Made by a program: the position numbers and the translations under genes. Source: Flagellimonas sp947499585 (GTDB lineage Bacteria > Bacteroidota > Bacteroidia > Flavobacteriales > Flavobacteriaceae). From it: 64,000 nt of DNA. The stretch lies in the NCBI RefSeq assembly GCF_044596045.1, contig NZ_CP138995.1:62001-126000 (forward strand). Reading direction: 5' to 3'. Below the pieces are notes generated by a model. The model saw only the letters and a list, made by a program, of their open reading frames with translations, was not told where the DNA came from and did not search any database. Below, piece by piece: positions 25,108 to 33,208 of the stretch (position 1 is its first letter; each line of letters begins with the position of its first letter).

Positions 25108-26421
25108 TTAAATAAACATATTCAGTGTTAATACTCCCAATAGCCCAATTACACCAACCAAAGTTTCCATTACCGTCCACGTAGATAGTGTTTCTTTGAC
25201 CGTTAGGTTGAAATATTCTTTGAACAACCAAAAACCAGTATCGTTCACATGGGATAACATTAGACTTCCCGAGCCAATGGCCAATACCATAAGTTCTGTA
25301 TTTACACCTGTTCCTGATGCCAATGGAAGTACAATGCCGGCCGCTGTCAATCCAGCAACTGTTGCAGAACCAACACAAACCCGTATGGCTGTTGCAATCA
25401 GCCAAGCTAAAATCAAAGGAGATACACTAGATCCTTTTAATAAATCCGCAATGTAATCGCTCACGCCACTATCTACCAGTACTTCTTTAAGAGCACCTGC
25501 CCCTGCAATAATCAACAGAATCATAGTGATACTGGATACTGAGCTGGATAGAGAATCCATCACCGCTATCATCTTTTTACCTCTTGCCAAGCCCAATGTA
25601 TAAATCGCTACCAACACGGAGATTAACATCGCAATGACCGGGTTCCCCAAGAAGACAAGAATAGTCTTAATGATACTTTCTTGCATAAATTGATCTACCG
25701 CGATGGAGAGACCAATTAATATTATAGGTAATAAAGCAGTCATTATACTAACCGCTACACTTGGTAAATACTCATCTTTTATGATAACAGGATTGTAAAA
25801 TTCTTTCAAAGGTTTAGCCTCTATTTTTTTTATTGTTCGAGCAAAAAGAGGGCCTGCTATTACAATTGCGGGAATTGCTATAATAATACCATAAATCATG
25901 GTTTTCCCGATACTGGCATTAAACATTGCAGCAATAGCCGATGGAGCTGGATGCGGTGGCAGATATCCATGGGTTACAGACAAAGATGTGAGCATAGGTA
26001 ACCCAACATATAATAATGGAAGACCTGTTGACATTGCAATGGTAAATACCAAAGGAATCAATATTACAAAGCCAACAGAATAAAACATGGGAATACCAAC
26101 AATAAATCCAGTTAAGACTACTGCCCATTGTACATATTTAACCCCGAAAGCTTCTACTAATTTTGTGGTAATTTGCTGGGCTGCGCCACTATCCGCCACC
26201 AGTTTCCCTAACATAGCCCCTAGACCTAAAATCAACACCAAAAAACCAAGCGTATTCCCAATGCCCGTCTGGATGGATTTAACAAGACCTTCCAAGTCCA
26301 TATTTTGGGATATTCCTACAAATAAGGATACAATTATAAAGGAAAGAAAAGCGTTGAGTTTAAATTTTGCAATGAGTAGAAATAATAGAAGTATTCCTAA
26401 TACAACAAAAACAATGGGCAT
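25108..26421 (-). CDS. GntP-family proton symporter (gluconate / D-serine type)
   Basis: This 437-residue inner-membrane permease has about a dozen hydrophobic segments. GntP-family signatures are present: LGLGAMLGKLVADSGAAQ, the HGYLPPHPAPSAIAAMF motif and SHVNDTGFWLFKEYFNL near the C-terminus. Members carry gluconate, other sugar acids or D-serine (DsdX). The neighbouring M19 dipeptidase and RidA favour an amino-acid-like substrate over gluconate, but this is inference; no gluconate kinase is nearby. It is the first gene of the operon. Confidence 0.9.
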   Translation of the reverse strand: MPIVFVVLGILLLFLLIAKFKLNAFLSFIIVSLFVGISQNMDLEGLVKSIQTGIGNTLGFLVLILGLGAMLGKLVADSGAAQQITTKLVEAFGVKYVQWAVVLTGFIVGIPMFYSVGFVILIPLVFTIAMSTGLPLLYVGLPMLTSLSVTHGYLPPHPAPSAIAAMFNASIGKTMIYGIIIAIPAIVIAGPLFARTIKKIEAKPLKEFYNPVIIKDEYLPSVAVSIMTALLPIILIGLSIAVDQFMQESIIKTILVFLGNPVIAMLISVLVAIYTLGLARGKKMIAVMDSLSSSVSSITMILLIIAGAGALKEVLVDSGVSDYIADLLKGSSVSPLILAWLIATAIRVCVGSATVAGLTAAGIVLPLASGTGVNTELMVLAIGSGSLMLSHVNDTGFWLFKEYFNLTVKETLSTWTVMETLVGVIGLLGVLTLNMFI

Positions 26422-26658
26422 AAATTTTGGTTATTGGTCGATTATAAATGTAATGATTCAGGAGCAAAAAACCACCAATAATCTAACGCGGATTACTATC
26501 AAAAAAGGCGAATATTGTGATGTTACCATAAAATATCAGTTTTCAGCGTTTACAAAACATCAACCGATTAATAAAATTAGCTAAAAGTCTATATCATAAG
26601 CTTTAAAAAATAAGACCTTATTCCGCCCAAACCGAAAAAAGCGTCTTTAATGGTTTTA
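26422..26658. other. Intergenic spacer upstream of the GntP operon
   Basis: This 237-base spacer should contain the promoter of the permease operon and the 3' end of the hybrid regulator transcript. I find no full TAnnTTTG match, strong hairpin or small gene with convincing codon use. Confidence 0.4.
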
Positions 26659-29619
26659 TCACTTAACCGCGACATACTCCGAAGGAGAACAACCAAAGTA
26701 CTGCTTAAAACAGGTAGAAAAATAAGCTGGTTGATTAAACCCAACGGTGTATCCTATCTCTGATATGTTTACGCCACCATCCTTTAAAAGTTGAGCTGCA
26801 AGTTTAAGACGTTGGGCTCTAATAAATTCTGTGGTGGAAAACCCCGTAAGGGCTTTTAATTTCCTATGTAAATGCATTCGACTTAACCCAATCTGATCCG
26901 AAAACACTTTTGCACTAAAATCTGGATCTGTTAATTGGTCATCAAGTATAATTTGAATTCTTTTAAGCAATTGAGCATCTATAGATGTCAGTTCAATTTC
27001 GTGGGGCTTAAGAAACACTTGTTGACTGAATTTTTCCTGAATGGCGGTTCTGGAAGCAATCAATTTTTCAATAACTACTCTTAATTTTTCCTCCTTAAAA
27101 GGTTTTATCATATAAGCATCAGCCCCAGTTTTAAGTCCAGCTAGTTCATCTTCTTCAGCAGATTTGGCTGTCAGTAGAACAATTGGGATATGAGAGGTTC
27201 GCTCATCCGCTTTTAGGCTGTTACTTAAATAAATTCCATCTTCTACAGGCATCATAATATCAGAAACTATTAAATCTGGTATTGTCTCAAATGCCACATC
27301 CACTCCTTCTTTTCCATTTTCTGCCTGCAGTACACGATAATCGTTTTTCAATAATGATTGTATAAAAAGTCTGATCTCTTCATTATCATCAACTATTAGT
27401 AGCAACGGCAGGGATTCATCATTAGATTGTACTTCTTCCTGCGGTTGGGGAATGATTTCTGTATTGATTTCGGTTCTAGACTTTTCTAAAAGATCACTTG
27501 CCGAGGCTAATTCTTCTTTAGTAAATGCATTCTTGGATATGGGTAAAGTCACACTAAACCTTAAAGTTCCCGGACTAGGTTTATCTGCCTTAACTTCTCC
27601 ATGAGATAAATGGGACAACTCCTTTACCAAAGATAACCCTATGCCGAAACCTTGATTGATCGAGCTATTCTGATAGAAACGATCAAACAACTTAGGTAAT
27701 TCTTTTTCGGTCAAGTTTTCATTTTCGTTGATAACATTAATCCGCACCTCATCGTTAACAACCTCTGTTTTAAAATCAATGTTACCATTTTTACCGCTGT
27801 ATTTAAGTGCGTTTGACAGGAGGTTTCCCACGATTTTTTCTACCAAATCTCGATCAAACCAAGCTTCGTCAGGAAGATTAATGTCAGTATTAAAGGTTAG
27901 GTTTTTACGAGCAGATTGGTAACTGAAAGGCTCAACAAGATGTTTAAGAAATAAATCCAGATTTCCTTTTGATAATTTTAGTTTTCTACGTCCAGCCTCA
28001 ATCTTGGACAAATCCAAAAGCTGATCGACCAAACTCAACAATCTATTTGCATTTCGTTGAATTAAACCCAAGTCTGTTTTATCATCAGATGATAATCGTT
28101 CTTTTGACAATTGATGTGCTACCGGCCCAGAGATAAGGGTAAGAGGGGTACGAAATTCATGGGAAATATTTGCAAAAAACCTAGATTTGGCAGCCTCCAA
28201 CTGCCTAAGCTTATCATTTGTACGCTTCTTGTTCCGAAAAAGAATAAATAAAGCAATAACCGCGAGCCCCAATATTAATATGCCCGCAATAAAAAGACTT
28301 TTCTCATTTTTAGATTTTTGATTTTCCAATTCCGCTTGTGAAGTAAGCAACTCTATTTCCTGTTCCTTTTTTTCTGTTTGGTATTTCTTCTCTAGTTCTT
28401 CAACCACCAAATGATTTTGATACCTTCTGATACTATCCTCTAAAACGGCTCTTTTTTCATAGGCTTCAACGGCTGCCTCAAAATCCTTCATTTTCGTATA
28501 AGTAGCTATCAAACCTTTATATGCCGCCAAAACATTAAGTCCCTCTGATTTGTTATTCTCTAAACCACTTCCTATTTCAATTGTTTTATTATAGTGCGAT
28601 ATTGCTTTACGATATTCTTTTCTGGCACTATAAAGGTCGCCCAATGCCGTATTATTGGTAGCCAAAAATGTAATCCGTTGCGCGTCTTCTGAAAGCACAT
28701 TACTTTTTAAAAGATATTCTTCAGCTTTCTCTATATCTTCCTCCAAATAACAGCTGCCCAGTCTCATGTATATTTCTGCAAGCATGTTGGCATCCTCATA
28801 TTCCTCATAAAAGTCTTTTGCCCTTAACAAATGTTGTATTGATGTTTTACAATTACCCTGAAGTTCATAATGAATGCCCAAAGCCGCTTCTCCATAATGT
28901 ACTCCTTCTTCATGTCCTAATTTTTGGTACACCTCAATACTCTTTTTCATGTACCTTACTGCACGTGAGTCTTTAAGTTCTGAATAAATGAGACCAATAT
29001 TAGAGTATGCCGCAGCCAAGGATTTATCTAAGCTATTTTGGGCAGTGTAGATAGAATCCAATTTTAGGTAATAGGATAGTGCTTCAGGGTATTGTGTGAA
29101 TTGAAAACTTCTATTTCCAAGTGCTACGTATATAGAGGATAGCAGACGCCAATCGTCTGTCTCCTTAGCACTTGCCAAAGCTTTATTGATGAATTTTAGA
29201 GAAAGGGAATCATTTCGCCAAACATCATAAATAATAGATATTTTTTTATAATTATCAGCCATGTAGGCTTTATTTCCCAATTTTTCTGCTATGCTAGCAG
29301 CTGCTTTGATGTAAAAAAAAGCACTATCTAAATCTGACTTTGCAAAATAGAACCTTCCGCTTTGGGAATTATAAAAATAGCTCCCCTCTTGATAAGAATT
29401 TTTTATGGAAACCTCTCCAATACGCTTGCGATAAAAGTCGGCAGAATCCAAAGAAGTATACAAATACAACTCAAAGAGTTCATTTGTAATCTCAACGGTT
29501 TCTGCCGGCCCTATCTTTTGTTTTAGAAGTCTCTTTAACGAATCTATTTGCAGAGTTTCCTGGCTCCAACTCAAGGAATACAACAAGAAGGTAATTAAAA
29601 AGCAAAGGTTGGTTTTCAT
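26659..29619 (-). CDS. Hybrid two-component sensor kinase/response regulator with AraC output domain
   Basis: One polypeptide of about 986 residues senses a periplasmic signal and controls transcription. In order: signal peptide (MKTNLCFLITFLLYSLSWSQ), a TPR-rich sensor region (about 45-400), coiled coil (about 403-440), one membrane helix (about 442-461), a histidine kinase with ISHEFRTPL (His487), ATPase motifs NLLSNALKYSG and GFGIGLSLVKEL, a receiver domain with LLLIVDDNEE, phospho-acceptor in SDIMMP and YMIKPF, and a C-terminal AraC-type DNA-binding domain. It has no Y_Y_Y propeller, unlike the classic PUL regulators. I prefer the start at 29619 because it gives a clean signal peptide; an in-frame ATG at 29670 adds 17 residues. 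Its targets are unknown. Confidence 0.93.
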   Translation of the reverse strand: MKTNLCFLITFLLYSLSWSQETLQIDSLKRLLKQKIGPAETVEITNELFELYLYTSLDSADFYRKRIGEVSIKNSYQEGSYFYNSQSGRFYFAKSDLDSAFFYIKAAASIAEKLGNKAYMADNYKKISIIYDVWRNDSLSLKFINKALASAKETDDWRLLSSIYVALGNRSFQFTQYPEALSYYLKLDSIYTAQNSLDKSLAAAYSNIGLIYSELKDSRAVRYMKKSIEVYQKLGHEEGVHYGEAALGIHYELQGNCKTSIQHLLRAKDFYEEYEDANMLAEIYMRLGSCYLEEDIEKAEEYLLKSNVLSEDAQRITFLATNNTALGDLYSARKEYRKAISHYNKTIEIGSGLENNKSEGLNVLAAYKGLIATYTKMKDFEAAVEAYEKRAVLEDSIRRYQNHLVVEELEKKYQTEKKEQEIELLTSQAELENQKSKNEKSLFIAGILILGLAVIALFILFRNKKRTNDKLRQLEAAKSRFFANISHEFRTPLTLISGPVAHQLSKERLSSDDKTDLGLIQRNANRLLSLVDQLLDLSKIEAGRRKLKLSKGNLDLFLKHLVEPFSYQSARKNLTFNTDINLPDEAWFDRDLVEKIVGNLLSNALKYSGKNGNIDFKTEVVNDEVRINVINENENLTEKELPKLFDRFYQNSSINQGFGIGLSLVKELSHLSHGEVKADKPSPGTLRFSVTLPISKNAFTKEELASASDLLEKSRTEINTEIIPQPQEEVQSNDESLPLLLIVDDNEEIRLFIQSLLKNDYRVLQAENGKEGVDVAFETIPDLIVSDIMMPVEDGIYLSNSLKADERTSHIPIVLLTAKSAEEDELAGLKTGADAYMIKPFKEEKLRVVIEKLIASRTAIQEKFSQQVFLKPHEIELTSIDAQLLKRIQIILDDQLTDPDFSAKVFSDQIGLSRMHLHRKLKALTGFSTTEFIRAQRLKLAAQLLKDGGVNISEIGYTVGFNQPAYFSTCFKQYFGCSPSEYVAVK

Positions 29620-29753
29620 ACTGCTTAGTGAGGTTACTCCAAAAAGATACAAAATTTGATTTTTCATCACGTAAATAGAAACATCTTAAAAATCCAATTT
29701 GTTTTTATATCCCTCTAAACAGGTATACTGCAAATTTTAACGTTGCCAATATA

Positions 29754-30167
29754 TCAACCTTGTGTTTTATCAAGTATAATGATATCTCCACTTGAGTCTG
29801 TTAGTGATAACTCACTTGCAGTAATACTATTAATAGTTGCTGAAATAACATCAGAACCAAACGTAATTTCCAAAGACGAACCACTTAAGGTATAAGTAGC
29901 CGTGGCAGTTTCTTCTAACTCACAAGTCCCCAAATTTTCTTCAAAGTTTTCCTGTACTATTGAACCATCATCATTAAATTTAAGGGAGCCATTTTTTTCA
30001 CAGGCTGAAAAATCATCAGGTGTTTTTGATTCTAGATACCATTTGCCCGAAGTCAGTAAATTTTCTGTTTTCTGCGTTTCCGATAAATCGTCATCATCAT
30101 TATTATCGCTGCAGGCGAACGACAAAAATAAAAGGCCTAGAATACTAATTGTTTTTATTGTTTTCAT
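29754..30167 (-). CDS. Small lipocalin-like lipoprotein
   Basis: The 137-residue protein has a lipoprotein signal with a lipobox ending in Cys (LLFLSFACSD). An acidic linker follows (SDNNDDDDL), a common sign of surface export in Bacteroidota. The mature part (LLTSGKWYLES, SLKFNDDGS, ATYTLSGSSLEITFG) matches the pattern of lipocalin-like domains found in many flavobacterial lipoproteins. It is the last gene of a three-gene operon, 29 bases after the papain-like gene. The ligand is unknown. Confidence 0.75.
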   Translation of the reverse strand: MKTIKTISILGLLFLSFACSDNNDDDDLSETQKTENLLTSGKWYLESKTPDDFSACEKNGSLKFNDDGSIVQENFEENLGTCELEETATATYTLSGSSLEITFGSDVISATINSITASELSLTDSSGDIIILDKTQG

Positions 30168-30196
30168 AATATATTTCTTAATGGTTATGTTTTGAA

Positions 30197-31783
30197 TTAT
30201 CTCCTTGCGGTAAAGGTTCTTTTCTTGTCTGTAAACCTGTGCAATGTGGTCTTATCATTCCCTCTTTTATAGTAATTTCCTATGGCTTCTCCTCCTTTAC
30301 GTGCTTCTATTCGTATGGCGTTGAGATTCCAATTATCCCCTCCAGAACCTCCCCTAAATGTAGTTTGCAGCACTACTTGCGAGATTTCCGATAAATTGAA
30401 GATGTTATTATTAAGGGTAACATCTACCGAGTTTAAACTTTTGTCTGGCCATCGCGTTCCTTTATTTACATTGTTCACAACTTGCTTTCTTCCATTCCTA
30501 TAATGAACCACAATATTCAGATTGTCATTACCCCCTCTTAAATCGTCATCACCTGTTCGTAGCCACAATCTTAGTTTATCGATTTTTTTTCTACTAATAG
30601 AGGGACGTTTACCTCCAGTCCCACCAGTTCTAGGGTTCGATGTAGTATGGGCAATTGTTGGAGGATTGGGATTGATAAGTGCTCTAAAAACTTTGTCTTT
30701 CCCCGTAAAGCGTTTTAGCGGAGCACCCAATTTTTCATAAATGCGTTTGTTCACATTATGTCCCCTAGCATTGATTTTCAATCCATTTAAATTGAAATTA
30801 TCATTCCTAGATATGGTATTCAATTGTACTGATTTTATCTTATTTGAAGCAACAGGGGTCTTAAGAGGAATTGTGATATACTGGGAATAATTATCTATCC
30901 ATTTGTTTCCTTTGTTAACATTATATACTCTTTGGGGAGCTATACCATGATAATTGATAGTAAGGTTCAGGTTGTCATTGCCCCCTCGCAAATCGTCTCT
31001 TCCCACGGCAAATTCAAACACAAGCTCATGTATTTTTCTGTCATTTGGATAATCTGTAAGTGAGATTCTTGCTGGAGATTTAGCACGATAGTTTCTATCA
31101 ACAAAATAAGTTCGCCACCTCTTTTTGGGATTTTCTAGGTAATAAAATGTTTCCTCTTCAAAGTTGGGAACCATGGTTTTTATGCTCCCTTTAAAGTTTG
31201 GATCATAAACATAAATTTTCATTTTACGTTTATAACTGCCATTGGCAATATCTTGTGCTGAGCCAAAATCGTAACCAATGGCCAATATCTGATGGTTGCC
31301 CGGGTCTGACTCCTTCTCTCCCACACTTTGCATTCCTAAAGGCACAGGAATACCGCGGTCTATATAAGAGCGTAATTCATTAATTCTACTGCCTCTTTTA
31401 TTCTCAATGCCCCAATTGAAAAACTCACTGTTGCGAGCGCCGTCAGGATTAAAACCAAGTTCGCCCCATTTATCTAGGTTAGAAGTAAGCGATGTCACTT
31501 GGCGATCATACAAGTAGCGTTGCAAGGGACTTCCTTCTGTAGGCCTATAAGCAGTTTTAGGGATTGATCTACCCCGAGTATTGTAATAATCCAAAGCTGA
31601 GTATACCATACCTCCACATAACCCTCCCGTTCTCCAATCCAGAGCGTCTACAAAAATGTTCTTAAAGGTATTATTGAATTTGAATCCATGTTGTTCAGGT
31701 TTAAACGAGGTCATCTTTTTAGTTTGACCTATGCCTTGAAACCCAAACACAATTGATGTAAATATTATAATGAGATTTTTCAT
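30197..31783 (-). CDS. Secreted papain-like protein with duplicated C-terminal domain
   Basis: I do not know a named family for the full 528-residue protein. It has a signal peptide (MKNLIIIFTSIVFGFQGIGQ). The N-terminal domain resembles a papain-fold cysteine peptidase or transglutaminase: Cys56 in GGLCGGMVYSALDYY, His164 in GNHQILAIGYDF and Asp194 in VYDPNF are in the right order for a catalytic triad. The C-terminal part contains two copies, 150 residues apart (about 250-370 and 400-528), each with DDLRGGNDNLN, NVNKG and a closing (K/H)RFT segment; a Gly/Pro/Thr linker separates them. The repeats look like beta-rich binding domains. It lies 26 bases after the collagen-like gene. Protease activity is inferred from three motifs only. 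Confidence 0.7.
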   Translation of the reverse strand: MKNLIIIFTSIVFGFQGIGQTKKMTSFKPEQHGFKFNNTFKNIFVDALDWRTGGLCGGMVYSALDYYNTRGRSIPKTAYRPTEGSPLQRYLYDRQVTSLTSNLDKWGELGFNPDGARNSEFFNWGIENKRGSRINELRSYIDRGIPVPLGMQSVGEKESDPGNHQILAIGYDFGSAQDIANGSYKRKMKIYVYDPNFKGSIKTMVPNFEEETFYYLENPKKRWRTYFVDRNYRAKSPARISLTDYPNDRKIHELVFEFAVGRDDLRGGNDNLNLTINYHGIAPQRVYNVNKGNKWIDNYSQYITIPLKTPVASNKIKSVQLNTISRNDNFNLNGLKINARGHNVNKRIYEKLGAPLKRFTGKDKVFRALINPNPPTIAHTTSNPRTGGTGGKRPSISRKKIDKLRLWLRTGDDDLRGGNDNLNIVVHYRNGRKQVVNNVNKGTRWPDKSLNSVDVTLNNNIFNLSEISQVVLQTTFRGGSGGDNWNLNAIRIEARKGGEAIGNYYKRGNDKTTLHRFTDKKRTFTARR

Positions 31784-31809
31784 CCGATCTATTTTTTTGG
31801 TTTTGGTTA

Positions 31810-32439
31810 TTAATCTGGAAGGTTGTAAAATGCTTTTACAGCTTCATAATCGTTGTAGTCCAATGCTGATTTTCCACTTACATTTATATTGCCCGGGATT
31901 ATGACATAGCGGAGTCGATTATAGATAATGCCCTCAAACTGCCCAAACGTATCCCTGGTTTCAAAATCTCGATCATATCTTCTAATGGTTATCCATACAT
32001 CGCCGGATGTACCTCTAACATTCATTGATCTTGAAATATTTAAAGCCCCAGTAATTGTACTATATGAATTCCAAGGAACAAGAAATGTAGATCCGTTATT
32101 GGTAATCCAATAAAAGAGAATTACACCATCATCATAATTCTGCCCAAATTCAGGATCCGTAACTATCATTCGCTTAGCTCTTGGAGCATCAAATTCATTC
32201 CAATCAGGAAAGAACCAATCGGAATAGATTACATTGGCATTGCCATCCTCTCCATCTGCACCTTGTATTCCTTGCTCTCCTTGAACCCCTTGTTCTCCCT
32301 GAATTCCTTGAGACCCATTTTCACCTGAAGCACCTTGGGGTCCTTGTGGCCCAACAGCGCCATCCTCTGCGGAGCATCCTCCCAACCCAATCAATAAAGC
32401 GAGTAATAACAATTTTGAAATTCCATTCAATTTTTTCAT
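31810..32439 (-). CDS. Collagen-like lipoprotein
   Basis: The 209-residue protein has a lipoprotein signal (LLIGLGGCSAEDG). Immediately after it come about 14 Gly-X-Y triplets, mostly GPQ, GEQ, GIQ and GVQ, which could form a short collagen-like triple helix. The C-terminal domain of about 140 residues (from NVIYSDWFFPDWNE onward) is unrecognised; similar collagen-stalk lipoproteins with such domains exist in Flavobacteria. It is probably a trimeric surface stalk. It is the first gene of the operon with the papain-like and lipocalin-like proteins, downstream of an unusual pair of regulatory-looking repeats. Confidence 0.82.
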   Translation of the reverse strand: MKKLNGISKLLLLALLIGLGGCSAEDGAVGPQGPQGASGENGSQGIQGEQGVQGEQGIQGADGEDGNANVIYSDWFFPDWNEFDAPRAKRMIVTDPEFGQNYDDGVILFYWITNNGSTFLVPWNSYSTITGALNISRSMNVRGTSGDVWITIRRYDRDFETRDTFGQFEGIIYNRLRYVIIPGNINVSGKSALDYNDYEAVKAFYNLPD

Positions 32440-32494
32440 AATTAGTGTTTTAACATTAACAATTATAGATTAATGGGGGAGTTTCCTACTATTT

Positions 32495-32520
32495 ATTGTT
32501 CTACTCGGAAATAGAACAAT
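32495..32520. promoter_or_regulatory. 26-bp palindrome upstream of the collagen-like operon
   Basis: ATTGTTCTA and TAGAACAAT form a perfect 9-base inverted repeat with an 8-base spacer, 56 bases upstream of the collagen-like gene. It is not followed by a T tract and does not look like a terminator, so a dimeric regulator site is the better reading. Confidence 0.55.
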
Positions 32521-32567
32521 CACAGAACAGGGTAAAAGTAGTCTGAGGTGTTTTGGGTCTTTATTTG

Positions 32568-32599
32568 ATATGTAACATAAGCTTTCGTATATGTAACAT
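32568..32599. repeat. Two 11-base direct repeats with 21-base period
   Basis: ATATGTAACAT occurs at 32568-32578 and again at 32589-32599, exact copies two helical turns apart. LytTR-type regulators bind paired direct repeats at about this spacing, although the sequence matches their consensus poorly. The site lies in the spacer between the divergent collagen-like and YegP-like genes. Confidence 0.55.
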
Positions 32600-32784
32600 G
32601 CGTCAATTTTACAGGCGTTGGAAACCAGAATAATTTTGTAAAACGTTTGGCCTACTTAGATTATGGAAGAGTTCTCAAAAGTATTGAGTGCCTTTTTATT
32701 TACCGTTGTTATTATTATTTACTATGCATGATTAGCATATTTTTAATAAAAAACTTAGTTTTAGTGCAATTAAAACATAATCCC

Positions 32785-33114
32785 ATGGGTAAATTTGAAA
32801 TAAAGAAAGACAAATCTGGACAGTTCAGATTTAATTTAAAAGCTAACAACGGCCAAGTTATTTTAAGTAGCGAGGCATATACTACCAAGCCTGCTTGCGA
32901 AAACGGTATTGCGTCTGTAAGAACCAATTCTCAAGATGACAACAGGTTCGACAAAAAAACTGCAAAAGACGGTAGTCCTTACTTTAACTTAAAAGCTTCT
33001 AACGGACAAGTTATTGGAGCAAGTGAAATGTACTCCAGCGTATCTGCCATGGAGAATGGGGTTGCTTCTGTAAAAAGTAACGCTCCCGATGCTTCGGTTG
33101 AGGACAATTCATAA
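32785..33114 (+). CDS. YegP-like DUF1508 protein with two repeats
   Basis: The 109-residue protein consists of two DUF1508 units: FEIKKDKSGQFRFNLKANNG with GIASVRTNS, and FDKKTAKDGSPYFNLKASNG with GVASVKSNA. Such proteins are small cytoplasmic beta proteins often induced by stress; their biochemical role is unknown. I chose ATG 32785 (MGKFEIKKDK), which begins directly with the first repeat. It is a single gene ended by a strong hairpin. Confidence 0.88.
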   Translation: MGKFEIKKDKSGQFRFNLKANNGQVILSSEAYTTKPACENGIASVRTNSQDDNRFDKKTAKDGSPYFNLKASNGQVIGASEMYSSVSAMENGVASVKSNAPDASVEDNS

Positions 33115-33156
33115 ATGTTTTATAACATCTGTTATACCATATCTGATATAAAAAAC

Positions 33157-33180
33157 AAAACGGCCCAATAGGGCCGTTTT
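33157..33180. terminator. Bidirectional terminator between the YegP-like gene and the cytochrome operon
   Basis: AAAACGGCCC and GGGCCGTTTT pair perfectly around an AATA loop. It lies 42 bases after the YegP-like stop and 28 bases beyond the 3' end of the minus-strand cytochrome operon, and can serve both. Confidence 0.9.
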
Positions 33181-33208
33181 CTATTTATAAAATTTACATG
33201 TAACCAAG

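Larger units (their letters stand above)
32440..32784. other. 345-base divergent spacer
   Basis: This gap separates the collagen-like operon (minus) from the YegP-like gene (plus). It holds the 26-bp palindrome, the 21-base-period direct repeats, and a full plus-strand -7 match TAATTTTG at 32631-32638, which would give the YegP-like transcript a leader of about 140 bases. An in-frame upstream start at 32647 exists, but the added 46 residues look like translated spacer. Confidence 0.5.

Noticed and set aside
25097..25405. N-terminal extension of the RidA-like protein
   Set aside because: The extra residues are translated from another frame of the permease gene; RidA homology begins at the ATG at 25096.
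26087..26584. 165-aa plus-strand frame over the start of the GntP permease gene and the adjacent spacer
   Set aside because: Most of it is antisense to the permease; the part in the spacer has no domain or promoter support.
32250..32400. Short periodic DNA repeats that could suggest a CRISPR or satellite
   Set aside because: They encode the Gly-X-Y triplets of the collagen-like protein; there are no spacers and the period is that of codon triplets.
32647..32784. 46-residue N-terminal extension of the YegP-like protein
   Set aside because: The added sequence looks like translated spacer, rich in Tyr, Cys and Ile; the DUF1508 repeat starts right at ATG 32785.
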